Positions 34,107 through 45,380 of a stretch of 64,000 nucleotides of DNA are shown here, piece by piece. The position numbers and the translations under genes are program-made. The first letter of the stretch is position 1. The number at the start of each line of letters is the position of its first letter. The notes under the pieces are model-generated. The model ran no database searches. It was given only the letters and a program-made list of their open reading frames with translations, and was not told where the DNA came from. The DNA is from Oxytricha trifallax (lineage: Eukaryota > Ciliophora > Spirotrichea > Sporadotrichida > Oxytrichidae), in assembly GCA_000711775.1 (NCBI GenBank), contig ARYC01000807.1:1-64000 (forward strand). Direction: 5' to 3'.

Positions 34107-35360
34107 ATGATAGGAGATTATGGTACTGGGAAAACGACATTATTTAGAATGTAAGGAAACTTTTGGGGGGGGAAAGTTTCCTGCACCGGTTTATTATAAA
34201 AAAAAATTTTTAGGTTAGTTTCCTGCACTAAATTTTTTTTCATTTTTAGAATTCGATTTTTATCACATTTATCAACAAAATCTTTTATTACTTTTTTATA
34301 TATTATTACTTAATCTATTCTTCAATTAATCAATATGTTTATTAACATGGAATCTAATCACCATCCAAGCAAGGATGAAATTTATCCACTATATAGATTC
34401 TATCTGATATTAGTAGACTTCTGAATCTCAACCATAATATTGTTCTCTCTGTACTAATGAAACTCCAAATATTTTATCCAATTGTTGTTAAAATTCTAAT
34501 TATTTCTTTCAATGGTATATAATATTAGATAATCTTTTACACTATATTTTCATGCAGTTCGTATATGATATAAAAAATATCTTAAAATTTATGGGTTGTA
34601 AAAAAAAATTTATTGTTAAACTTATGAAATTTTACAATTAAAAAAAGTGCAGGAAACTATCACGAGTGCAGGAAACTTTCCCCCCCCAAACTTTTTTATC
34701 ACAAATTCTTACTTATTTTTACAGATTAGATGGTGAATCCTACTTATAAACGACTAAATTTGAATACTCAATCGGAAAAGATTTCATTAAGAAGAAAACT
34801 TATAATTAATTTTATGAAACAGAATATATAATATGGATTTGGGATACAGCTGGGTAAGAACGCTATAAAAGTACTAATCTACGATTTTATAAATAAATTC
34901 AGAGTTTTATCTTAGCTTTTGATGTTACAAATTAAAATTCCTTTGAAAATGTTAATAAATGGCTTCAAATCATAAAGGACATTAGAGGAGTTGAAGTTCT
35001 AATTTGGTAAACTTTTATATTTATATATTAGAGTTCTGATCCAAAAATTTAATCACCTTAAAAGCTTTTGTGGTTTTAGTAGCCACTAAGATTGACCTCG
35101 AGCACGAAAGATGCATTTCTTATGAATAGGCTATGGAATTTGCAAAAAGTTTAAACATTCCATATTTTGAAACTTCTTCACTCAAAAATATTAATGTTTT
35201 TCCAATGATGGATTAAGTCATAGAAATGTTAATTCAAAAAGATTAGGAGTATCTTTCCTACAATAAAGGAAATTTAGATCACACCCAAAGTAATACAGGA
35301 AACATTAATCTTCATAATCATCAGAATATAAGAAATGATAATTAGCAATGCAAATGCTGA
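34107..35360 (+). CDS. divergent Rab-like GTPase (array copy 2)
   Basis: Starts at or upstream of MIGDYGTGKTTLFRI (G1, with Tyr/Thr substitutions); the frame is open upstream (KLHISMIGD), so ATG 34107 may not be the true start. After a first intron (34151-34724) come DFIKKKTYNQFYETEYIIWI, G3 [11 protein letters not shown] and FILAFDVTNQNSF. A second intron of about 70-100 nt near 35005-35085 has uncertain edges. Then VLVATKIDLEHER (G4, NKxD replaced by TKxD), FETSSLKN (G5) and the C-terminal CKC before TGA 35358-35360. The first intron contains a complete G-tract element; without it the intron is 43 nt. Changes in G1 and G4 suggest altered nucleotide handling. Confidence 0.8.
34165..34687. 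mobile_element. G-tract-ended non-autonomous element, copy 2 (in an intron)
   Basis: Left end G8-AAAGTTTCCTGCACCGG (34165-34189), right end GAGTGCAGGAAACTTT-C8 (34664-34687). The 8-bp duplication AAACTTTT flanks it (34157-34164, 34688-34695). A second GTTTCCTGCAC copy lies inside each end, as in copy 1. The 523-bp interior is AT-rich and noncoding. Element plus one duplication is 531 bp; removing it leaves a normal 43-nt intron. Confidence 0.92.
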
Positions 35361-35641
35361 TTATATTGATCTCTGTTTATATGTGCTATTAAATCTATAA
35401 CATAAGCCTTGATAAAATAAATCAAAATTGTCATTTAATCCTTTCCTCTCGTAAAAAATTACATTTGATTCTTATTTATTACAATAAAAAATATATTGAA
35501 TGCACATTTTTAAAATTACAAAATACTCTACATTTTAATATGAAAAAGAATTATGGAAAAAGTTTGAAAGTTATAATTTCTAAATATAAATATAAATCAT
35601 TTTAGAGTTAATTAAGAATTTTCCTTAAATTATAATATCAA

Positions 35642-37356
35642 ATGCTAATGTCAAAAAATTCAAATAAAAATCTTAAAGCAAAAATATAAGAAAGAAAGCA
35701 AAACATATTAATTGTAGGGGATTTAAAAGTTGGAAAAACTACTTTGCTTAAAATGTAAATTAAATTTAATACATTTTATCTAATTTCTACAGATTAGATG
35801 GACAGTCCTATTAATAAACAATTTAGCTAGATAATTGAACATTAAAAAAAGATTTCATAGTCAAAACCATAATCTTTCTATAATTATTAATTTTTATTTT
35901 TGTAGAAAGTGGCTCGTATGCTTAGAGCTTTTTTTGGTTTTATTTCTTTAGGGCTTTGATTTATTTTTATTTCTAAATTTAATACCTAAATCTAAAAATG
36001 CCAAAAAATTATTCAATCTGAAAAATATAAAAATATGATTGATCTCAAAAAATTTATATTAATTTAAATAACTTTTATTGATTTGCTTAATTAAATTAGA
36101 TTTTTACTTTGTTTTAAAGAACTCTATTTATAGCATTTCTATATATTTCCAAAGAGTGTTTTTTAGTTAATGAGAGTAATTATTAATAAATATTAATTTT
36201 AAATTCAATAAATTCAAGGGCAATCTAACTGATATATTGCATTATAACCTGTGTTATATATCTTAATTATAGAATCTTTAAAAGGAGCTATTTAAAAATA
36301 TAATTAAAGTAAAATCTAGTACTTTTCTAATGTGATTTAATTATGTATCACTCTTAATAATTGAATCAAAATAGCATCTTTAAGATAAAAATTTAATGAT
36401 AAGCAAGCTCTTAAAACAGGCTTACATTTTTTATGATTAATTAAATTAAATTAAATAAGCTTTAAAAGATTGAAAGTTTAGAATTAATTATGCTTGAAAT
36501 ATAAAAATAACTACCTATAGATAGGATATCTTTAGTTTCTTCATTCTATTGGTCAAAATGTTAGTGCTTAGAAAATTAAAAATCTTTACAGTAAATAATA
36601 TTTATTAAAACCAATTTAGCTAAAGTTCCTTACTACTTATCCAAGCATTCAAAGCATTTAGAGAGGTAAGAAATTGTAATTAGAAGATATTATGAAAATT
36701 AGAATTTTTACGTAAATGAACCCTAATCCTCCTCTATTTACCCATATTAAATAAATTATTTATAAACTTATCAAAAATAGTTTAGGAGGTTTTGAATTAA
36801 AAAGGTTTATCATGAGTTCAATGACACAAACTATATAATACAGATTTGGAATACTTTTCCATAATATCGCATTAAAACTATGAAAATATAGAATTACGAT
36901 AAATTCTATGGTTTTATTTTGACTTTTGATGTTACAAATCAAAGCTCCTTTGATAGACTAACTTAATAGCTGTAGATGATAAATTAACATAGAGCCGATG
37001 AAGTTGTAAATGGGGAACCCTACATTTAATTTAGTTTTTATAGTACGAATAAATATTTATAGCCATTAAAAGCTTTTTTCGTTTTAGTAGCCACAAAAAT
37101 CGACTTAGAGCTCGAAAGATGTATTTCTTATGAATAGGGCATGGAATTTGCAAAAGATTTAAACATTCCATATTTTGAAACTTCATCACTTAAGAATATT
37201 AATGTTTTTCCAATGATTTAAAAAATCATTGAGCTTTTAATTCAAAGAGATTCTGGATAATTTCCAAAAAATGTAGGTGATTTACATCTTAAAAACAGTT
37301 TTTAACTTAAATATCAATAAGATAATAGAAATTAAAGATAATAGTGTTAATGCTGA
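35642..37356 (+). pseudogene. degenerate Rab-like gene (array copy 3)
   Basis: It begins MLMSKNSNKNLKAKIQERKQ with a G1-like VGDLKVGKTTLLKM, an intron of about 40 nt (about 35755-35793), then LDGQSYQQTIQLDN and an in-frame TGA (about 35836). After an AT-rich gap of about 900 bp (probable IES material) coding resumes near 36800: EFNDTNYIIQIWNTFPQYRI, where the switch motif WDTAGQE has become WNTFPQY, losing the catalytic Gln and the G3 Asp. Then FILTFDVTNQSSFDRL, VLVATKIDLELER, FETSSLKNINVFPM and a C-terminal CQC before TGA 37354-37356. The intact C-terminus shows it was once a prenylated Rab like copy 2. Confidence 0.7.
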
Positions 37357-37694
37357 TTTTATTTAATTTCGGTAATATAATTATTAAATGTTTTAAAATA
37401 ATTTATCTTTACATCAAATTGAAAATTATGATTATATCATTTCTCACACAACAATTTAATTTTATTGGATCAATCATGTTTTATTGAAAGCAATTAAACA
37501 AACTTAAATTAATCCTTAATTTATTCAATATGAATAATATTCCTTGAAAAATAAGTTTCTTTTTTTTTAAAAATAAGATCAAGAGTATTATAGTTTATTT
37601 TTAGAATAATTCAATAAAATAATAAACTTGATAGATAATTGCTTTAAATTTCGAGAAGATAAGCACTTTTAGTTTGATCCAAAATTAAAATATT

Positions 37695-37964
37695 ATGATT
37701 TTAGGCGATTCTGGAGTAGGAAAAAACCTTAAAATAAATATTATAGAATTAATTATAGAAAATTTCATGCTTTTTTATACTTCAGCTGCGTTAAATTATA
37801 ATGAAAAGGAAATGTTCAGTAAAGTCAAAGACTTGATTTGGAGGAATAATAAACTTTTTAAATTAATAAATATTTTTATTATATTCGCTTCTATAAATAT
37901 TTTATTTGTAAATTGGGTTTATATTTTTAATTTTTGTTTAAAAATTAAAAATCATTTTATTTAA
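37695..37964 (+). pseudogene. Rab P-loop fragment (array copy 4)
   Basis: Only MILGDSGVGKNLKINIIE, a Rab G1 motif ending in Asn instead of Thr/Ser, is recognisable. After it the frame becomes AT-rich hydrophobic sequence with no G2-G5 motifs. Position and orientation continue the series 32663, 34107, 35642, so it is best read as the most decayed member of the array. Confidence 0.5.
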
Positions 37965-38281
37965 AAATTTATAAGTAGTTAAATAATATAAAAAAGGATT
38001 ACCTCATAATTTAAATGGATTCAGGTTAAATTTTAAAGTATAATCCTCTCAGTTCTAACAGTAATAGTAAATAAAATAGTATAATATTGATTTATTATAA
38101 TAATTTTGGTTAAATATAAATCAATCTTTTATAAGATAAAAAATCTATATAAAAACGATTAAATTTTTTTAAAAATAAAGGAAATCTATGTATCATTTCA
38201 AATTTTTAATTAATCAAAGTATTTTTCTTCAATATTTGAAATTATATATGGTTAAGAGACAATTAATGAGTTATAAATAAA
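37965..38281. other. AT-rich spacer
   Basis: Spacer between the Rab array and the convergent coiled-coil gene. Nothing recognised. Confidence 0.45.
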
Positions 38282-41200
38282 TCAATAATCTTTTTCTGGT
38301 AACTAATTAATGGTTTTCTGTTTTCTAGAATGAGATCTCTCCTTAGATCTAGATTTTCTACGATCATTGCACTAATCTTTTGAAGATTTATAACTCTATG
38401 ACTGATATTTCTCTCTATACTCCAAATCACTGTAGAAATAATGTAAATATTAAAATCATGAAAATACTTACGAAACTTTCATTTAGCTTTTCTTAAGATT
38501 TATGCTTCCTCTTTAATCATTTTGAATACTATCTTAGTTTATAGTAAAACTAAAATATGAATATAAAACAATTAATAAGTGTAAGAATTTATTTTGAATT
38601 TAATTGAAATAATCAAGGAAAGTTAAATTTTATAAACATATCTAAAGATATTTTATAAAACTAATTAGAAACTTATTAATATTTTATATATAATTCGTAT
38701 TATATCTCTAAGATATATTTCTGGGTATTATTCTGAACATTGCTGCCAAAGTAAGGACTCTAAATTGTGCCCATTGAACTATGATATTGTCTATCAGTTG
38801 ACTTGGGATCAGTCATTAGTAAACTCTAGTGCTAATTGTTGAGTTTAATTGAATTTTTCAACATTTAATGAAGTTCCTCAATCTCTTAATCTCTTTCTCT
38901 GAGAATTTTCACAGTCTCCTTCAACTTTCTCTTAATTTTCTAGTATTTGCCGTCAATTTGTTGTCTAAAATTTTTGCTCTCATTTTCTTTATCCTCTAGT
39001 TGAAGAACAAGCTCCTTAACTTATTAATGAATTATCTCAAGCTCCTTTTGCTTGTCTTTTTTCCACTGCTCTTATTAGTCCTACTCTTAGTCATTAGATT
39101 GAGCCAAAATCTTTAGCTGTTCCTGAGCGTTTTGCATCTTCATTCTTTCTTATTTGATATAAGACTTTAGTGAATCATATTCACTTTCATACTTCGAAGA
39201 AACGCTTGCATAATCATCTTGCATTTGATTGTAGACATTTTACAGTTGAGAATTCACTCCATCAAGTTTTTGAGAGAATTTCATTTTAACATTTCTTATT
39301 TGATCTTTGAAAAGTTAAAGTTGCAGTTAATGCTTTTGAGCAAGCTTTTCTTACTGCTCTCTAAGTAATGTCAAGCATTTCTCTTTAACTTTATCAACTT
39401 TTTATTAGTAAACATCTTTCAGCTTCTCATATTGCTTCATTAAGTTATCAAGTTAGTCCAGAGTCTAGTCAAGTTCTAGTTATGTATCAGATCTACTTTT
39501 CAATAGATTAATGTTTTCTTTTATCAATTCTTCATTTTTATTTTGCAGCTCAGATTTCTCAGATTATATCTAGTTAACTTAAGTACGAAGGCTTTATACC
39601 TGACTTGAGTAGTCTTGATCTTATTTTATCAGATTGGTTTCTTAAAGCTGTTTTATAGTAAGCAGTTAGTTCACTTTGAAAAAGATATCTTAGTTCACTT
39701 GTTGTGCTTAGTCTAACTCTGAATATATTTAATCTTGGTCTTCAGAGTATTGGTTGTATAGTAAATCTAACTCTTGTCTTAAAGGATGTATGAACTAATT
39801 TTAAATCTGCTATAATTACAAGCAAAGGCGATTTATTAAGTTTATTTTACTTGAAATTGTTGATTAGAAACAATTGTTGGCTTATGCTAGAGACTAATTT
39901 TCATTTTGAAGCTAAGAAATTTACTGAGAAGTTTAATCTAATTTTTCATTAATGGATTTATTTTCTTACTAACAATGAATCATTTACTGACTAATTTCTT
40001 AAAGCAGGGAGTCTTTTTAAGTTATGAACTCCATACTCTACTCAATCTATTACTATTTATTCTGCATTTCTTAATTTAACTCATTTATTTGATTGTTTAG
40101 ATCTTCATTCAAGTTAACTTAATCATCTAACTCTTCTTATTTTTGATTCATTTCTTCTTATATCTCATTAATCTAGTTTGAATGATTCTCTTAGGTCTAC
40201 TAAATAAACATAGTAATCTACTGCATTTCGTTCCTATTTTAATTTAGCTGTTACTCGTTTTAGTCGTTTTCCATTTGAAGCTGTTCAATTTGTCTCTTCG
40301 ATTTTTCAAGTAACCAAGTAATTTCATCGGTTTTCTCATCCTTCTCTCTTAGTTATTTCTTGAACTCGAATGCTTGTTATTTATACTCTTCTTATATGCT
40401 TTCTGATTCTTTGATTCTAGTTTCATAATCCCTAATTCTCTAGCTATACTCTCTTTCAAACTCTTTACTTACTTAAATTTTGGTTTTCTCAACAACTTCT
40501 TAAAGCTTGATTTTATGATGGTCCCCTGCTTATTATAATTTCTCATTAACGATGTCCTCATGGCTAGCAATTTTTATATAGTCTTTTTCAAAAGCTTTCA
40601 GCTTTGAGTTTATTTGATTTTTCATTTACTCCGACTCATTGAATTGATTCTAAAGTTAGGTTTAGTGATGTTGCTGTAGCTCTGCAAGTTTATCATTCAT
40701 AATTTATTGGTACTGAGCCTACAGCTATTATATTTACAGTGATTGCTTGAATTGCATGTCTTAGAGTCTTTGATTTAGAGTTCCTTCAACATGAGAGTGT
40801 GAACTTGATAGTTGATGTCTGATTTAAACTAATTCTTCCTGTAAATACTATATCTACTCAAGATATTGCTAGTTTTTCTTTATGATCTCCACTCGATCAG
40901 ATTGCATGTCTAGCAGGGATTACTTTTACTCAACAATTTTGTTTTTCAAAAGTTTATTCTTTGTTTTATATTAGGAAGCCACTTACTCTACTTGTTATTA
41001 AGATACTTTCAACTGTTATTCAGCTAATTACTTAATAAGCAAAATATTGCTTCCTCCTAACTCTTATTAAGAGTTTTGAGCATTATTGGTGAGTTATTGT
41101 TGATGCTACTAATTTTAAATGTTCTAAATTTGGTTGAAAAGTTGTTTAACAATGCTTGATTAGTTCAGGCTAATGTCTGTATAGTTAGACTGATCTTAAA

Positions 41201-41861
41201 CTATATTCTCCTTTTATGAGGATTTAGATTTTTACTAAGTTGACTATCCACTTATTGGCTAAATAAAAGACTTTTGACTTACTTAATTAGCATTTTGCAA
41301 GTTAAGGTTTTACTAAGTAAGAATACTGTTATTTTAGTTGATAATTTCCTAAACTCTTTACTTTAAGAATTAGTCTTATTCTTGTAGAATTTAGTCTTGA
41401 AATTGAGATAAATTCAATTTCAAATCCTTTTAACTGAAAATTTAACTTTAAGACTGCTTCGTGGAATTTTACGTTATATCATTAGGCTATTGAAATGAAG
41501 AAGTATTCAAGAATTGCTACATTGCAGGATTTTGAATATTTTACAGAGACATGTAATCTTAATAATTGAAGTTCTACAGCTGCTTTTAACTATTATTTAC
41601 ATGAAGATGAGTGTTTGAATTCATTATGTTATCTTGTGAGTATTCAAAATTAGAAGTTGAAATATTTCCAAGTTTTGTAGGTGGGCTGTCCTCGGTCAGC
41701 CTTGAAATGTTTTTGCTAGAAATTTATGAATTATCCCCAATTGCATTCACATTGAATAAAGTGTTTGCTGTTAGAGGATTGTACTAGATGTAGGGATTTT
41801 ACTATATCTGAGATGTAGAAAGTGACTTTTAAATCTCTGACTGAGATTGACTTTTATTCAT
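38282..41861 (-). CDS. large Q-rich coiled-coil protein (about 1,100 aa, hypothetical)
   Basis: It starts MNKSQSQSEIQKSLSTSQIQ at 41861. A disordered N/Q/S head of about 130 residues is followed by almost uninterrupted coiled coil from about 41480 to 38880, with heptad-like L/I/E/K/Q spacing (for example EKSELQNKNEELIKENINLL) and many TAA/TAG-encoded glutamines; one frame is open for roughly 3 kb. The C-terminal part is in short exons: an unresolved gap at about 38545-38720 (intron or IES), then 38470-38550, a 42-nt intron and a basic RS-rich tail (DRRKSRSKERSHSRKQ) ending KDY before TGA 38282-38284. Size and pattern fit a centrosomal/basal-body or golgin-like scaffold, but no specific family is recognised. 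Confidence 0.8.
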
Positions 41862-41906
41862 TTTTGTTATTTGAATTTAATTAATTAACAGTTAGAATTA
41901 GATGAA

Positions 41907-44900
41907 TCATTCACTGCATTAAAATCTATCTATTAAGAGATATTGACATATTCCTTTATCACTTACATCCTACAACCATAAAATCAAAATTATCTGAAAC
42001 TTTGAAAGAAGAGACATCAGGAGTTGATATTATTATGTTTGGTTTTCCACCAAACTAAGGAAGTTTAGCCTCAATATCTCCAATTGTTCTAGCTACTGAT
42101 AATCTTCCAGGATTAACTCTAAATATACTATTCACAGGTTCCTGTACTTCTCCGTTCATATCTTGGTAAGGCAAAAGATTTTCCATCATTTAACGTCTAT
42201 ATATTGATTAGAATTAAATACAATGCTTACGAGTAAACTTAGCCGCCGTTTGCCAGTATTCTCTCTTTTTCAATAGCATCATTTGGTTTATGATCTCTAG
42301 TAACTTAAACCGTTAAACTTTCTTATTCTTTACAAAGAATTAGTCTTCCGTCTCCCAGCTAAGCAACATAGCATATTCGATTAATAAACAAAATAACTGT
42401 GACACAAACCCCACTCCGATCGACTTTAGCATCATCATCATAATCTAATTTCTTTTCGTATTCCGCCAATATTTTACTGAAGAATAGCTACTCAATTTTA
42501 TGGCATGTATTTGTTAAAGCAACTTTGAAATTTCCCTCAATAAAACTCTAATCTTTAAGAAGTTCGTTGAAGAAATTATCCTTTACAAAATTAGTACATT
42601 TTTCACCCCCATGACCATCTAACACTGCGTATAGATTTATTTTTTTCCAAGCCTAAATCGCGCTACATGTCTCTGGCATACTAGCATTTTCAACAAGTAT
42701 TATTCGGTCTTCATTATAATCTCTTGTGTTTCCTTTTGAGGTATTTGATCCATATCCGTAAACTAAGAGATTTTAGGTGTTAAAATTATTGATTAAACAA
42801 AGTCTTTGATTTCATAAAATAACTACACCTTAAGATTGTTATTGACTTAAGATTTTTAAGGTGTTTTGTAATCAAACTTTAAATGCTTGTACTTCAAAAT
42901 CTCTCTAATCTCATCCATATATTCGTTCTCATTTATAATTGGATCATTTTATATTGACTCACACACATTTGTCAAAGATTGAAGTTTCTTAACCTTTCCT
43001 TACTTTATTAATTAATTGTCTGGCACATTGTTTGACTAACTTCCATTTCCGTTTCTTAAATTATCACAAGACATTTGCTTATACATTACTCTATTTTATG
43101 TCTTACTAGTCTTTTACTGCTTAAATCTGTCCTTTGTCAAAGGGAGATTGCAATTTGAATCGTAGTAGGCGAGCTAATCTTTTTGATTTTTTCCCATTTT
43201 TAAGGATTGCAATTAATCATGATTAATAGTCTTCGTAATCAAAGATTTTCGATGCTTATCTTAATTAAAGAGATTTTGTTTCGAAGTCTGAACTGAGGCA
43301 GTAGTTGAAATTTAAGAATAAGAGTGATCCACCTGCCCACTTTACTCACCTCTGTTAAATGCATTAATAAATATAAAATTTGGTAAAGGTGGTAGATTCA
43401 CAGAGGGAGGAGAGTTTCCTTTTGTGCCTATTTACTGCAAGTTTTCTTGATTCTAATTCTATATAGAAAGCTTTCGAGGGTGAGTGATTGACTAATTAAA
43501 GTTTCTCTTTCCTGAATGAATTCGACTCTTTTACTATTTTGATTGATATCCTGAAGTTTCATATCGTTCCTCATTTTTGTATTCCTCTTTTTTATTAGGA
43601 ATTGCTTACGAATATTTACTAATTCTACTGCTTAGCTTTGATTCCACAATATTTGAGTTGCTATCTGAAGGTGTAATCCCTCTCTTAAATATTTATGAAT
43701 TATGATTGTTAATTTATTATACAGTGCTCATGGAATTACTCGCAGTTTTAAGTTTCTTAAGAACTTACAAGCCCTTCAATGATACAGTAGAAATATTATG
43801 ACTTTGTTACTTTTACTATTTTGTCTCAGGACCAGCGATTGTATGCAGTTATTGATAAACTTGACCAGAGCCAGATTAAATTGTCTTTTAATTACTAGAT
43901 TTCTTTCTGTTTATTATTTCTCTTAGTTGCTTTCTTAAAACTAAATCGTTTTCTTCTTCTCTAGTATTTATCACACTTTGCTTATTCGTTTGTCTAAATA
44001 GTCATGAAATTGTATTAGATTGAAATAATCGTATAAAAATGGATTAACTATTATGATTTAAATTTAATAGAGAAAGGGGTAGATAGAAGAAGAGATAATT
44101 TAATGCTTGAGATAAAAATAAAAGAACTGATACATCTTAACTATCTTAATTTGTAGATATATTAAATAAAATCTTCTTTTGTATTTGAAACAAAATCTAT
44201 CTACTTTGAATGTATATACCATGAATACTAAAATTAATTATAAATTACGGCTAGTATGACAAACACTTACCCTCCCCCTAAGGTGTACTTTTGAAATTGT
44301 ATTCTGATATAACTCGACCTCCTGAGCAAAGTTTTCTTAAGAACTAGTCGTACGCGGATAATAGTTTTTGAGATATACCACTTCATAAGTCAAAGAATCA
44401 TATATAAAATCATAAAATTTGGCTTTAAGTTTTTGTGACAAATTTCAACAAAAAAATCATATTTGTCATTTTCTAATAAATTTTTTGTCTTTTAATTAAT
44501 TATTCATGATAGAATTCAACATTTATCCTCATATTGAATTTGAGGCAAATATATATTTTTAAAAAAAAAATATAATAATATATAAAAGCCTATAGTATAA
44601 AATATTTTGATATTAATAAAAAATACTATATATTTGCCTCAAATTCAATATGAGGATAAATGTTGAATTCTATCATGAATAATTAATTAAAAGACAAAAA
44701 ATTTATTAGAAAGTGACAAATATGATTTTTTTTTTGAAATTTGTCACAAAAACTTAAAGCCAAATTTTATGATTTTATATATGATTCTTTGACTTATGAA
44801 GTGGTATATCTCAAAAACTATTATCCGCGTACGACTAGTTCTTAAGAAAACTTTGCTCAGGAGGTCGAGTTATATCAGAATACAATTTCAAAAGTACACC

Positions 44901-45231
44901 TTAGGGGGAGGGTAAGTGTTTGTCATACTAGCCTAAATTACTTTTGTTATCCAATATTATTTCCAATATACATTAATAAAGATTAATAAATAAATCTGGT
45001 ATTTTGTTTTCCAGTCAAAGTTTCTACTATTAGATTGTTTCTGCTGCTCATTACTGAAGAACTCTTCTCTTGATTCAACGTAGTTTTTGAATTTAAATTA
45101 TCATTTGTTGATTTTTCATCTAAAAGCATAATTCTAAGTGCATCATTCATTTCTTTTTGATTTGTGTTCGTTGAGTGCCTGGATTTCTTTGAGTTATAAG
45201 CACTTCCATTAACTTTCGATTATTTAAACAT
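41907..45231 (-). CDS. PP2C-type protein phosphatase with long N-terminal extension, C-terminal part missing
   Basis: Catalytic motifs in order: YGYGSNTSKGNTRDYNEDR (motif 1), LYAVLDGHGG (metal-binding Asp), DRSGVCVTVILFI, AQLGDGRLIL, TRDHKPNDAIEKERI, LANGG, then after an IES or intron RLSVARTIGDIEAKLPQFGG and NFDFMVVG. The usual continuation (CDGLWD and the late metal-binding DN motif) is absent: the frame ends at TGA 41959-41961, or about 41907 if a GTAAGT intron is spliced, just before the next gene. Upstream is a roughly 500-residue Q/N/S-rich extension (REEENDLVLRKQLREIINRK...), and a first exon MFKQSKVNGSAYNSKKSRHS at 45231 probably belongs to it across an intron holding the 44249-44933 element. 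Mg/Mn-dependent Ser/Thr phosphatase by family; activity without the C-terminus is doubtful. Confidence 0.75.
44249..44933. mobile_element. foldback element with 8-bp duplication TAAATTAC
   Basis: Ends are GGCTAGTATGACAAACAC (44249) and GTGTTTGTCATACTAGCC (44933). The arms of about 310 bp are nearly perfect reverse complements around a loop of about 60 bp (about 44561-44620). The 8-bp direct duplication TAAATTAC flanks it at 44241-44248 and 44934-44941. There is no ORF. It lies in a noncoding interval that is probably an intron of the phosphatase gene. Confidence 0.93.
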
Positions 45232-45380
45232 TTTATTACATTATTATTCGAATCCTTAAGTACTTGAAGTTATTGGGATTATAAAATCCAGATTTACACA
45301 AAGAAAAGAGAATTTATTTCCAAAATATTTTTATGTGACTACTTTACTATATAAATATCGGATTTTATTACAATTTTTGA

